Shown: positions 12,134 to 23,759 of the stretch, in pieces | Numbering within the stretch: the stretch's first letter is position 1 | Layout: the number at the start of each line of letters is the position of its first letter | DNA from: Spirometra erinaceieuropaei | Taxonomy: Eukaryota > Platyhelminthes > Cestoda > Diphyllobothriidea > Diphyllobothriidae | DNA length: 64,000 nt | Reading direction: 5' to 3' | Assembly (NCBI GenBank): GCA_902702965.1 | Contig: CACRXP010000032.1 | Location: forward strand, 123,539 to 187,538 | Translations under genes and position numbers: made by a program | Notes under the pieces: model-generated | Database searches by the model: none | Told to the model about the DNA's origin: nothing | What the model saw: only the letters and a program-made list of their open reading frames with translations

Positions 12134-12595
12134 GACGACACGCGCGTACCGTGGACCCCTCCGGTCAGTGCTCCTCTACGGTTGTGGAAGATGAGCAAAG
12201 ACTGGAGGAACTTGACCGCCGCTGTCTGAGGACTATCCTTCGATTGAAGTACGCCGACTTCGATTCAAATGAAACAGTCTACACTTCCTGCGGCAATATC
12301 ACAAGGATATCGCAGGCCATCCAAGAAAGGCACCTGAAGTGGCTTGGACACGTTCTCCATCATCCGCTTCACGAGCTCAGTTAAACCCGCGCTGTTGTCT
12401 AACTAGAGGCGTCTAAGAGGTCAGTTCAAAACCTGGCTCGACCCAATCCGTCAAAAAGTGGAAGTGGTTCTTAGACCTTTGATATTCGGCCTCTGCCGTT
12501 GAAAAAGAGAATAAGTTGAGCCGTCAAGATCTCGGGGGGCCAAAAATCAGCACGCGCAGAGAGATGTAGTACGTGACATAATCGAAGCCGGCTAG
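12134..12595 (+). pseudogene. LINE C-terminal fragment (after the reverse transcriptase)
   Basis: Decayed 3' end of a non-LTR retrotransposon ORF. The translation gives TRAYRGPLRSVLLYGCG, then RRCLRTILRLKYADF, a GHVLHHP segment, and after a frame break FKTWLDPIRQKVEVVLRPL and DVVRDIIEAG. This is the C-terminal region that follows the reverse transcriptase in endonuclease-RT LINEs. It has stops and a frameshift, and no RT domain here. Confidence 0.75.
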
Positions 12596-14559
12596 AACAG
12601 GCATGATCACAGCCGCATCAAGCCTAAATACGTCCACGCACCCCTCCTGACTGTGCGGACGATTCAGTTGTACTAGTTCTTAAACATGAAACGAATGCGA
12701 AAAAGGACCTGGGGGCTGGAAAAGCTCAGGCTCATCCTGTCGCCTTGAGGCACAAGCCAGAGCCTTCGAAGGCAGTCGTATAGCGGCCAGTAATAATGCG
12801 GGAGGAAGATGGCTGACGAAGACAAGAGAGACCGGGACAGTCGTTTCTGGCCTACTGGCTATCTTTAGTCGGCCTCACCCAACCGTTGGCCATCTAGTGT
12901 TTACAAGTTCAGCGCCCTACCATCGAGCCAAGGGGCCGCTGTCCAGTCGATTGTGGGCGGTTAGATATAAGGCGAACCCTGCCAATATACATCTCAATTC
13001 CGCCGCGCTTGGTACTCGATGGCTGCGCACTATCATACACAACGCGCCGGCTAACAGAAAAGCCGCCTCTCAAAACTTTGCGTCCGCTCTGAATAAGTCA
13101 CTTTAATACTGAAATATAATCAGTGCCCTCCATGATATCAACCACCATGAACGCAGTAGTCCCCAGCACCACTTCGATATCATTGTTTCATACTGTTCCA
13201 AATGCCTGACAGAACGGTACCAGCAGAACCAATCCTCTATAATGTCAAACTAATACTACAGCGCACATTGTCAGACTGTGCATTTTCCTGAATCGTTTAA
13301 GTAATGCAAACAAATCCCCATTATGTCGCCGTATAAAGTTATTCCAGTTTCTTTTCTGCGGTTTTATGGCGTACACCGCCATCTGGTAAATGAGTAATAC
13401 CTGAACAATACCCTTAAATGTTTCGTTTCCGGAGTATATACCCAGGCATCAGCTGAGCCAGGGAAACCAATGAAATTAATATGGAGAATATACTGTTAAA
13501 AATATAATTCTCGAGGTTGGTAAGCAAATGCAGATGTCTACCCAACGAAAGTAAGCGGCAACTACGTAAACAGGGATTTCGGGGGGGGGGAAGGGGTGAT
13601 GACGGTGGTTATACTTCTGTTTTGCCCTAGCCCGTTAGGCAAAGCGATTAGTCAAACTACTAGTGTTCCCTGATGGGGGCTCCAGGACAAGCTGGAACGC
13701 CTGAGCCCCAACGTGCCCCGGGCTGGAGCACACTTGGCTAAAGACGACAAATAGGTCAGGGCAATGGTTTCGGGGGTGGGTGAGGGGGTTATCTGACATC
13801 ATCGGCTAGTCGCCATGCGACCGCCAAATGCGAACGAGAGTGGCCACATTTTTGCCTTGTGGTTCTGAGTCTGCGGCTTCATGGATGCGCGTATTTTTTT
13901 CCCTTGGAACCTTATCCTTAAAATTCGCTGGTCAATCAGATGTTATTTTCGTGACCGTTAAGACGCGTACATAATTTTAACACGAACTTGTTGGAAATAA
14001 GTAATAAATAATTATGCTCTCATAAAACTAATGTTTTAGTGTGTCTTATAACACTGGATGAACTATTATCATATCTTACTACCGTTCACGCGCCACTTGT
14101 TTTTTTGCTTTTCTAACATCAGTAAATCGAGACTATTACCAGCATATACTTTCCAATACTGTAAAACTAGTGTTGTACTCGCTGAATTTACTCATACTGC
14201 ACTTATTAATAACATGCGTCTAATACAAAACACAGACAAAACGATCATTTGCGTATTTACGTTCACAGAGACTACTGCTGACGCTACTGTATCCAACTCG
14301 GCTGATGCATAAAAGCATAAAAGATACCGAAGAAAAACGACTTTTCATGTATTTCTAACTTAAAAAGGGTAACGTAAACTACGATATGGATTTTCAGGTT
14401 AACTTGAAGTGTCTTGAGGACACATCTTGTGTAACATATGATGATGGGCATTTACAGGCTTCTGTTAGTTCTGCATCGGGGGAGGGGGCTAGGAACGTAA
14501 CCCCCCCCCCCGAATTTCGGGGTACTAGTGGAGAGAAAGGGGTCAGGTGCTGGACCTAC
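12596..14559. other. no feature seen (EHBP1 intron 1, 3' of the LINE fragment)
   Basis: Contains short G tracts (13580, 14502) but no recognisable gene or repeat. Confidence 0.45.
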
Positions 14560-14718
14560 CTTGGAGGTGCAACGTCGTCCTCGCCTAGTGAGGACGACAA
14601 CAACGGCCTTTGGTTGGTAGCCTTTGCAGCAGGAGACTGAAAGTTCCTCAAGCGATGCCGTGAATTGAAATTTGGCTGCCTTTTTGCCAACCCTCTGAAT
14701 CCGTTTCCACAGGCTCAT
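14560..14718 (-). CDS. EHBP1: EHBP1-like protein, coding exon 1 (residues 1-53, start of NT-C2 domain)
   Basis: First coding exon of an EH-domain-binding protein 1 homologue. EHBP1 proteins are adaptors that link endocytic recycling (EHD and Rab8/Rab10 partners) to actin, using an N-terminal NT-C2 membrane-binding domain, a central CH domain and a C-terminal bMERB domain. The exon opens with ATG at 14718-14716 and reads MSLWKRIQRVGKKAAKFQF, the basic start typical of EHBP1 proteins. It continues through a VVVVLTRRGRR segment matching the VVWTRRxRR strand of the family. It ends at TCCAAG followed by the donor GTAGGT (14559 downward), in phase 0. The next coding exon is 4.4 kb away and joins without loss of a residue relative to the vertebrate protein. 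The 5' UTR and promoter were not resolved. Identification is from recalled family sequence, not a search. Confidence 0.85.
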
Positions 14719-17639
14719 GTGGCAGGCAGGAGAACACCACCGAACGGCGCGTGCACGGAGTTAGCAGCAGGAAAGTAGACGGCAGAGATGGTGAGGTCTC
14801 TCGCCTTAGGTGAGCGAAACTGTGGCACTGTACTTCCAGGGTGGCTTACTCTAGATAAAAATAAGAAGGTGAGGGCAGGAGGGGGAATGGGCTAAGCACG
14901 GGAATATGAAACCACTGCCTGCATTACAGGAGGGTTAGGATCAAGAGGCTAAGGATTATGAGGGTTAGAGTTCGGACACAGGAATATGTACTCGTGGAAT
15001 TTGAGACAAGACCACCTACATTACGGGGGGAGGATTAGTCTCGTGTCCGACCGGGGGCAAATAAAGCAGTTAGCAGTTTCAGAAGAAAGAGACACTTGGG
15101 ATATGAAGACCAGTTTCATTTGACCACGCGACTGTCACAGTGGAACTGCAGCGAACTCTGAACGAAAATTTCTCCATGTCTCTAAAACAGTTCAATGGTA
15201 ATGGGTCTCGCGTGTGAGCCAGTCTCTTAACCCGTCTGCATCAGAAGCAACCAAAAGGAGGAGGAAACGTCTAAATCAGATGCCGTAATCTCGTTAAAAG
15301 TGTTTTGTCCAGCTGATGAGACAGGTCCCGGCGTCCCGGTACGACACCTACAGTAGCCCACAGTCCATCGATAGTTTACGGAGATAGATGAGCTGAAGAT
15401 AAAGGCACCCGATGAGTATTATCGTCCGGCAGAGGCCTACAGACGTTTTCCAATAATATTAACTAAAGATGACCTCAGACAGAGAACGTGTGCGCATGTC
15501 GCAGGGGCGCTGTCATCTCATCGAAAAACTACGGGTCACTGTGAAGCACACAACGCGGTATATGTCCGTTTGAAGTAACTGCAAAAGTCCCAAATGTTTC
15601 CTCTTCGACCGCTTGCCTCGAACCACGCTAAGGACTGGGTTCTATAACGCACGCAAGCAGTCGCGATTCGTGCTGTGTGGACTCGTATCTCGCTGCCAAC
15701 ATCATAAAGATGGCATTCCCCTTTCAGAAAAATAGTGTTCCATAACACAAATACGCGCAAAGACAGCTGAAGCAGACCAGTGTTAGGGCGGCCCGAAATA
15801 AGAAGCAAAACGCTTATCCGTCGAGGTTGACGTGGGGCAAGAAAGTGCCATACTGCATGGCAGTCAGGACTAAATCATTTCGCATGCCAATCGCCTGGCT
15901 GTATCCGATCGGTGATACCTACGCTTCATCTTCAGAAGCCGTTTTGAGTTTTTGTTTTGTCGTTTGCCGTTGCGAGTTACTTGTGCCTTGTAATTCTGGC
16001 TATCTTCTTGCCTCATCCGCCTTTCAAGCAGTCGGTCAGAAACCGAACCGACTAACTATGGCCCTCTTACCTACCTACTGAAGTGGTCTGATCATGTGTT
16101 GTGCCCTCCTGAAAGCGAAGTTGTCCACGGTATCCTTTCACTGGTTCTGAGCTTGGTTGATGATTGCGTGGATATTAGACTGGACGTCTGTGGGGGCGAT
16201 GAGGGCCGACCTCGCATTCGCTTTGCCCGAGTCACCGGAACCCATCGCAACGTCGTACACAGAATTCCGGTTTAGCTGCACTGCGACCTCACATTTCAGT
16301 CGGACTTTGGCCTGGTCAGACTTTTGTGCTGTCACCACAGGACAAGCAAAAAAAATTCACAGGGATTCCGACCAAAATGCGATGCACCTCTAACCTGTAC
16401 ATAGATGCAGGCATCGCCTTGGTCAAACAAAGCACGTGCGCATGCACCTAATCAAGATGGTCATCTACGATTACAACACATAGAGGCTTTGATGAACTAA
16501 GGATGACATTTAGTATTGTAGGAAGTTAACCACATTCTTCTCAGCCTTCATGCCTTAACGTACGATCATTACGCCAAGATACTTTTGGTAACTTCGTCGC
16601 CAATATCCACCATTCAAATATGTAAACAGCGAAGAATCCGGACACTCCCCAAGGGTTATTTATTGTGATATATTACATTCCCACACAATGGTACTAAAAG
16701 TATTACTGACAGTAGTTATCTGATGTATCTCGACGCCCGTTAAGGACAACCACTCGAAAATTTATAGTACTAAGAAGTGCCTGATGCTTCATGTCAGCGA
16801 CTTTTATTGAAGAATTGAGGCTAAGCTGGTTATAACACTAGATTTTTTGGTGTTTGGTAGGACATGACTGGAGTATTAATGCGGATGAATATTTGAACAC
16901 ATGCTTGACAAGTTAGCAAGTGCGGACATTAAGTAAATCTAAACTATTGGGAAAATCAAAAATCTAAAGACATTTTAATCCTGGAAAGGCAAGTGATTAG
17001 GCATACAGAGGCTGCTGAACCGCCGAATGAATCCTACGTTCACACTTTTAGAGGAAGTTTGAGTGATACCGCATATTAGAGAATCAGCGCGGCCAACAAC
17101 TAATATAACCTATCATTAAGGTCTATGAGAGTTAAGAATATGAGGAAGTTAAAAAAAGTACGGCATACATATGACAGTAGTGCAAACCGAACTAACTCCC
17201 GACAAGGACGAGAAGAGCATAATAAAAGCTCGCGGAAAACAGACAGCGCAGACAAAGACATAAGGAGATAACGTGTTTTTGACCTCCGTTGTAAACGTTG
17301 TTTTATGTGGCAACTTTATAATTCACAAGCTCACGCTTGAAAATCTGTGCTTTAAATATAAGGGAATAGTTCTTTAAGAGGTTTCGAAAGAGTTTGACCC
17401 AGTAATGAAATGGAGCGATTAGCAGTGGCTCAGACCGAGAGGAATGTAGGCGGGTTAAAAATTGGATGTAAACATGATCACTTATTCCGCCGTTAAGTAG
17501 AAAATTTGCAGACAAATTAGTGCAGTAGTGGAAAATGTACGGAGCGGACTGACATATGGTAACGCTGTGTGCTGAGGAACGGAAAAAATAAAACGCAACG
17601 AAAAGGGCTGGCATAAGCATAAACATTTTGCAAGGCATA
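14719..17639. other. intergenic; probable EHBP1 upstream region, otherwise unremarkable
   Basis: The first few hundred bases should contain the EHBP1-like promoter and 5' UTR. No TATA box, CpG cluster or splice site could be assigned with confidence. A G-rich TTAGGG-like stretch is at 14925-14990. Confidence 0.4.
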
Positions 17640-18110
17640 TCAGCCTGCCCCAGCCATGCAGAAGACTCTATTGATTACTTGCGGAATTGCAGTTGGAGCC
17701 TCCTTATAAACTTTATTAAGTGATACTTGTTTGGTCGAAACGAAAAGTTTCATTGAGATCCTAATTTTCTAGTGATAGCCAGTGGTGTCCTGCAAGGTGA
17801 TTTTGTGGATCCTCTTTTGCTTCTGCTTTAAATTAGTGATATCAAGTCGGCAGCTAAACACTCCTTGTCCCTCATTTATGCTGATTATCCTAAAAGCGCA
17901 TATCCATTCTCTAAATCTACAACCCGACATCACCTAGAGCAAATGCATGCCGACTTGCCTTCACATTCGCTTGGAGCTCGAAATGGCCAGAGGATTTCCC
18001 TCCGCCAAAATGATGCTGTGTGTGCTTTGGACCTGAAGCGCTACCCAACCAATAGTTTTTCAAGGCACACCTATGACTGAATACTCCACCAAGGACTTGG
18101 GCTTAAGCCA
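17640..18110 (+). pseudogene. CR1-like LINE reverse transcriptase fragment
   Basis: Around 17770 the plus strand gives SGVLQGDFVDPLLLLL (RT motif B/4 relative), then an interrupted SLIYADYPKSAYPFSK, where YADY replaces the catalytic YADD box, and a HHLEQMHADL segment. Stops and a lost catalytic Asp show it is dead. The adjoining 18120-19110 copy is on the other strand. Confidence 0.65.
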
Positions 18111-18119
18111 CACCAGAAG

Positions 18120-19110
18120 TCTAGATCTCTCGCCTCACACCGGTAGTATGACGGTCAAAGTTGTCCAGATTTGTTGCATTGTTTTTCATAGTTTCTACCT
18201 GTCCGACACTATGATGATGGTTTAAACGAGGAACTCGTGAGAACGCCGAGGTCGTTCTTTTCCTCGGCATCTTATAGTGGCTGTCAAAATTTGAGGCATC
18301 TGATGGAATCACCTTCTTTACTGGTCATATTGAGACAAAGTTTTAGGACCACACACTTTTCAAAGTTAACATTACAGAACCAACCAGTGGACCAGCTGCT
18401 TATTCGATTGAGACCCTCTTGTATTGCGTGCCTGTCTGCGTCAGGTCTGATGGCTCTCAATATTTTTACGTCGTCTGCAGACATGACGGCGTCGCAATCC
18501 ACTCGCTTTTATAGACTGGGAAGAGGAGCGGTCCCAAGACTGGACCCCGGGAAAGAGGGTAGGGACTGACTTTGGGGCACAGGGTTTGCGATCGCCCCGT
18601 AGGAAAAGCTACCTTTTATGCTGGCAACTTTTCTCTTATTCCAACTTCAGACAGTTTGTAGATAAGACATTTGTATGGGCCGCTGTCGGACACCGTCGTG
18701 AAATCAGTGTAGATGACGTCAATGCTATCATAGTCGCCGAGTTCACGATTCCACTGGTCTGTCAAGGGAATTAAACTGGGAAGACAAGTGCGATCCCGTC
18801 CAAAGACGTGCCGGAATAACAAAAGAAAGTGGCTTTTTTCCAGGAGCTTCATTGTCACCTTCTTAAGTATGGCTTCCATTTTTTTACAGAAAATGCAGGT
18901 TGGGCCATCGGACCAATAATTCTTGGCACAGGTTGGAGCTCCGCCCTTGCATTTTGGGTAGGTATTTGCTGTCTGCCATTCGGGTGGCAGTCTATAAAAT
19001 TCAACTGACGAATCGGAGATATGCACAAGAGTTTTGTAGAGTTCATTTGTAGTTGCGGAATCACGCTTTTATCCCGCAACCAGTCCTTTTTAGACTGTTG
19101 CATGGATTTC
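18120..19110 (-). pseudogene. CR1-like LINE reverse transcriptase fragment, minus strand
   Basis: Minus-strand pieces read in LINE RT order: LPPEWQTANTYPK, then a degraded finger region, YDSIDVIYTDFTTVSDS (motif A relative), and MSADDVKILRAI, an F/YADD box variant. It ends with a NHHHSVGQVETMKNNATN region that resembles the post-RT part. Multiple stops and frame changes. It meets the plus-strand fragment at about 18115 in tail-to-tail orientation. Confidence 0.65.
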
Positions 19111-19189
19111 GCGGCAAAACAGGCTTTATTTCGGTCCCTTTAGCACAGATTTTTTATCTGCTAGGTGAAAAAGCTGACCTTATTGGAAG

Positions 19190-19340
19190 CAATACTATAA
19201 AGCCCGAACGGTTTAATTGGAATCCGACTTGGTTATCATCCCGAGGAAAAAGCTATACCTGAAAGCATGAAACATAGTTCCGCCGAAAAGTAAATGGAAG
19301 AAAATATTTTTGCCCATTAGTACCTCCAGGAGAGGTTCAA
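19190..19340 (+). repeat. dispersed repeat R4, copy 1
   Basis: TTAATTGGAATCCGACTTGG, CCCGAGGAAAAAGC, AGCATGAAACATAGTTCCGC. Shares order and spacing with 63862-64000. Contains a possible degenerate hammerhead core (CCGAGGA...GAAAC). Confidence 0.5.
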
Positions 19341-20479
19341 CAACGGGCTTTGCTGCAGCTGTATTGGGTCAAAACGAAATCAGTCTGGCCGAAGGCACGC
19401 GTTTATTGGGCTTCACATGGTCTACAAAAACCAGTAGCTGCAGTCTTAATGATTGTGGTGGCGTGGTTTAAACTTAGGCCGCGTCAATCACTGCGCCCGG
19501 CCTGCAGGCAGAGTAGGACAGTCGGCTGATATATGAGATAGAGGGGAGCGGGGCCGACGCCGGCGAATTCATTCCTAACAGCCCATTAGCGTGTGCTTCG
19601 TTAGAATAAATCTGAGGCTCTTGCATTTTAAAACGAACGGGCGAGCTTCGGCAAGCGCTTCAGGTGAAGAATATTCCGTGAACTCCAGAACGTTTACTTT
19701 AAAAACAACGCTACTTCAATCACGATAGTACTATTTTATTAGCGATAATTTTCACTGTTCGTGTGCGGTTGTATCTAAGACACTGGCATGCTATCAATAG
19801 GGGTCTTAAAGGCCTTGGTTATTATCTTTACAAAAAAACTGAAACTGAAATAAGCCGATGCGACCGCAATGTCTCAGCCTGTGAAGACATTTTAACCTCG
19901 GCTGACGAGCACATTCCGCAGCTAGAGGCGGACTATGTGACTGCATAACCATAAAAACTAGTGACCTGTGTGGTGCTGCCGTTTTTTACATCGATGATAA
20001 TTATTTCGACTTTTATTTGACGAATAAAGAGTTAAAACGCGAAAGTCTATTTCTCTAAAATACACTAAGCTTAAGTCTACTATCAGTTTAAACTAATTCA
20101 CGTGCATTCCATGGTCCCTCGCCACCATGATGCGGAGCACATGATGAGTCTTGTGCCCCTAGGGGTATTAACAAAACAATTAATTCGTTTATTTAAAAAT
20201 GACTGCTGAACTGTCGTGCGTTGCTGTCCACGAAGTCCCTGAAGGATGCTAAGCGGTCAACTGGTGTCGGTAGCCTTTCTGGGTGTGCCTATGTTGGGCT
20301 GTTGCCGCTTCCGGGCCCGCTGTTTGATCCTGCTTATGTTGATGCTGGCGAGTATGCTTGTACTACTGTGTGAACGAATGGGAAGTGTAGTGGTGTCCGG
20401 TTGTGTGTCCACGTGGTGGTCGTAGTAGGAGTGTCACTTGCTTGTAGGTGTTGACTACGCCTAGCGTCCATTAATTGAC

Positions 20480-23225
20480 ACCTTGCTTTCACTTGTGACT
20501 CCTCGAACCTGGACCCTGCCTGGCTGCGACACCTCGGCAACCGCTTGGACCGGCGGGCGAAAACAAGCGAGGACATCAGTGTGTGGTTCAGCACATGTGG
20601 CAACTCTTCACACCTCCCAACTCCCCTCTCCACCCCCCAACCCCTCCTCCCCTCCACCCGTGGGCAGCCCAGAACTGGACGATGTAGCCCACCTCCCTCA
20701 GAAACTAACAGCCTTTCCCTTCAAACCTTTCGTTTTAAATGCCAGATCCTTGCTTTATAAGATGCCTTTGCTTCAGACTCTGGTGTTCGTCCATTGTCCT
20801 GATATTGTTTTAGTAACTGAGACGTGGGCATCAGCCTCTGTAACTGACCCCGAACTCTCTCTTCTAGGCTACAATTGCATTCGAAATGATCGCCAAGATA
20901 GCCTTGATGGGGGCAGCTGCGTCTACGTGAAGCAACCACTTGCATTTTTGTCGTTGGACCTCCCACATTTTTCCGCAGTAGAAGGCAGCTGCTAGCTCCA
21001 GGTTGCCCTAAAAAATAATTTCTCCTTACTCGTTGGCTGTGTCTATCGCCCTCTCAACGCCAACGACAATTTCGATCGTTTACTCTCACAGGCATTTCAT
21101 GCTGCGGCCGACTCAAGCTTTAAGTATCAATTGGTTGCGTGTGACTTTAATCTTCCCGAAGTCCGCTGGTCTCCGCCTTCAGGCCCAAGAAGGTTCGAAG
21201 ACTTTCTTGAGGCTGTAGATGTTGGGATGTGGGGTCAGGTTGTCGATTTTCCCACCTAAGGCTCAAGCATAATTGACCTAATTTTCTGTAGAGGCTGCAT
21301 GCCATCGTCGGCGTCATCCCTAGGCCCACTCGGGGGCTCAGACCATGAAATAGTTATATAAACGTTGTAATTCGAGGCTGACAAAACGTCTTCGCCGAAG
21401 TATAACTTTTTCCGCGATTTCCAATCTACTCGCTCAACCGAATTATTCACACACCTGAATTCCTACGACTGGACTGATTTCTTCCTTAGTTTAGATGGAA
21501 ATGTTAACATTGCAAATCTGTACGAAATTTTGGATCCGCTTATTTCTCGTTTTGTCCCCCGTAAGAAAAGTATTAATGTTGGGGATGAGGTTTTCCAACC
21601 CTTTTCCTTTCGTCGCAGATTGCGCAAGCTTTATCGTCGTTTCCATCTTCAGAACGATGTTTCTGTTCTGCCCTTGATTTGGGATATTTTTGATCGAGCT
21701 AAGAGATTGTCTGAAGACAATCAGCTAGCCGAAGAGGTCCAGTTTACCGAAAACAATTCGTTAAATGTCTGGAAACTTTGCTGTAGAAAAATACGAACTC
21801 ACCGAAAGACGCAGCATCCCATCCTCCGAGACGCTCTCGGAAATCCCATAGTTAATGCCCAGTTAACCGCTGATAGCTTCAATGATTTTGCGTCCAAAAC
21901 GTTTATTTAAGGCTCGACCACTCCGCTCCCGACCATCCAGGCACTGGCCAAAGCAGTTCTATAAACTTTAACTCTGTGGGATGTGACTGTTGCGATTCGG
22001 CGTTTTCGTCAATCTTACAGTGCAGGCCCTGATGGTGTCCCAGTAAGCATTTTTAAAGTCGATGCATAAACGATTTTCCCATCACTCTTATGCAAGATAT
22101 TTAATCTTGCTCTTGAAACTGAAACCTATGCTACCTTGTGGAAGGAATCACACATTTTGCCCATTCTTGAGCACGGCAAATCTACATCATTTGATGACTT
22201 TCGGCCTATAAACACCCTCCCGCAGTTTCGAAGATCTTAGAGACATTGATCAAAGAGAAGATGTGTCACTTAACAGTGAATAACTTACTGAGTGCTGCTC
22301 AGCATGGATTTCTCAAAGCTCAATCTTGTAACACCTGTCAACTCTCTTTCTGTGACTATGTTCTCCAATCTGGGGACAATGGTTTCGCACTTTACACAGT
22401 ATATTTCAATTTCACTAAGGCTTTTGATCGTGTTGACCATGCTCTTCTTCTCTTGAAACTGTCCTCTTTTGGAATAGGTGCCAAAATTTTAAATTTTATA
22501 ACCTCTTAACTGGGCACTCGTACACAACGAATTAAGATTTCCACTACTATCTCCAACTCCACACGTGCAAGGAGTGGAGTCATTCAGGGTGGTGTACTCG
22601 GCCCACTTCTATTTTGCCTTTTCGTTAATGATGTACCCGATTTATTTCAGAATGGTAAGCCTTTCATGTATGCCGATGATCTTAAAGTTGCATATCGATA
22701 TAGGCCGGCAGACCATGACATCGTGCTCGAGCTCCTTAAGAGCGATCTATTCTGTAAATGCAATTGTTATTTGAAATAAACTACCCATGAGTGTGAAAAC
22801 ACTGCAAAATTATCATTTATTTAAGAGAACTATTACTCGATTTTTACATTCAGAAAAGCTTCCTCAAATTTTGGGTGCTGATTCCGCTGATTGACTCTAC
22901 CATAGCGATGGCGTTTGTGGTCTCTGAACACTATGGCCGGTCTCACCAGCTGTTCCTCAACGCCTCTACTTTGACTTTCCCCCACTTTATGAAAGGAATT
23001 GACGTCTGATAATCTCCGATACCGTGCAACCGCCCCCCCCTCTTCTTGATGGTCGAAAATCTACCACCAGCAGTTTTTTCTCCTGAACCCCCCAAACCAT
23101 GAAAACCACCATCAATTTTTTTTATTTCTCTACCGTAGGAGTTTTTTCACTGCTGGTCGGATTTGTGTTTAATCGCTTCCCTTGACAATGCCTGTAAACT
23201 AGCATTAAATAAATTATTATTTATT
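20480..23225 (+). pseudogene. CR1-like LINE, near full-length, degenerate
   Basis: The most complete LINE in the window. Endonuclease domain from about 20735: LNARSLLYKMPLLQTLVF, DIVLVTETWASASV, LLGYNCIRNDR, GGSCVYVKQPL, GCVYRPLNANDNF, and GGSDHEIVI near 21340. Reverse transcriptase from about 22010: SAGPDGVPVSIFK, LKAQSCNTCQLSF, YFNFTKAFDRVDHALL, SGVIQGGVLGPLLFCLF, and catalytic YADD at 22669-22680. Stops (for example at 21256) and small frame changes break the ORF. The 3' end carries ATTAAATAAATTATTATTTA at about 23203-23222, directly followed by a TCC microsatellite. Confidence 0.85.
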
Positions 23226-23244
23226 GTTAATCCTGCACTTTCCC

Positions 23245-23288
23245 TCTCCTCCTCCTCCTCCTCCTCCTCCTCCTCCTCCTCCTCCTTT
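23245..23288 (+). repeat. TCC trinucleotide microsatellite in a C/T-rich tract
   Basis: About 14 tandem TCC units, then another 130 nt of C/T-rich sequence to about 23415. It begins just after the 3' end of the CR1-like element. Confidence 0.95.
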
Positions 23289-23759
23289 CCGCTTCTCTCT
23301 TCCCCTCTCCCCCTCTTCCCCATTCTCCCCTCTCCTTGTCATCCCTTCCTCTCCACCTTTCTCCTAATTCCCCCTTCTCTTCCCCTCACTATTCTGCCTC
23401 TCTACTCCCTACCGTGCCTACTCCCCACTGCAAGATTTCCCTTTACGACCGGAAAGCCCTGTGGCGATGGCGGTCCAGGCCAAGCGGGCCGCTCGCTCAT
23501 TAACTTATATGTGACTAATTGTGGAGAGAGGCAGTCTTCTAAGACTCCTAAGTAGTCCTATCCAGGGATAGTATTGTTAACCCCCGCGAGGGAGAGACGA
23601 CTATAAAAAGTGCCTTAAACAAACAGTGGACTCACGACATCTGCGCACACACCGTGGCTCGCAGACTGCCAAACATGCGGTCAAAACAAATAAATAGAAA
23701 ACAGCGTACTTTTTCTCTTCCCGCTCCTCCTATCCTCCGTCTTACCCCACAGGCTACTT

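Larger units (their letters stand above)
960..14559 (-). other. EHBP1-like gene introns 1-3
   Basis: Span of the EHBP1-like exons and their introns within the window. Intron 1 (14559-10136) holds a full foldback element, a LINE C-terminal fragment and GC-rich sequence. Intron 2 (9985-6192) holds an inverted pair of tRNA-like elements, a foldback fragment and a GC-rich repeat fragment. Intron 3 (5973-1334) holds foldback fragments and G-rich TTAGGG-like sequence. No conserved exon was recognised inside the introns. Confidence 0.75.

Noticed and set aside
15310..15350. CTGATGAG as a hammerhead core
   Set aside because: The core word is present but there is no GAAA in the right place (CGACACC instead) and no helix II.
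23163..23555. 130-codon Ser/Pro-rich frame
   Set aside because: It is the TCC microsatellite and C/T tract next to a LINE 3' end.
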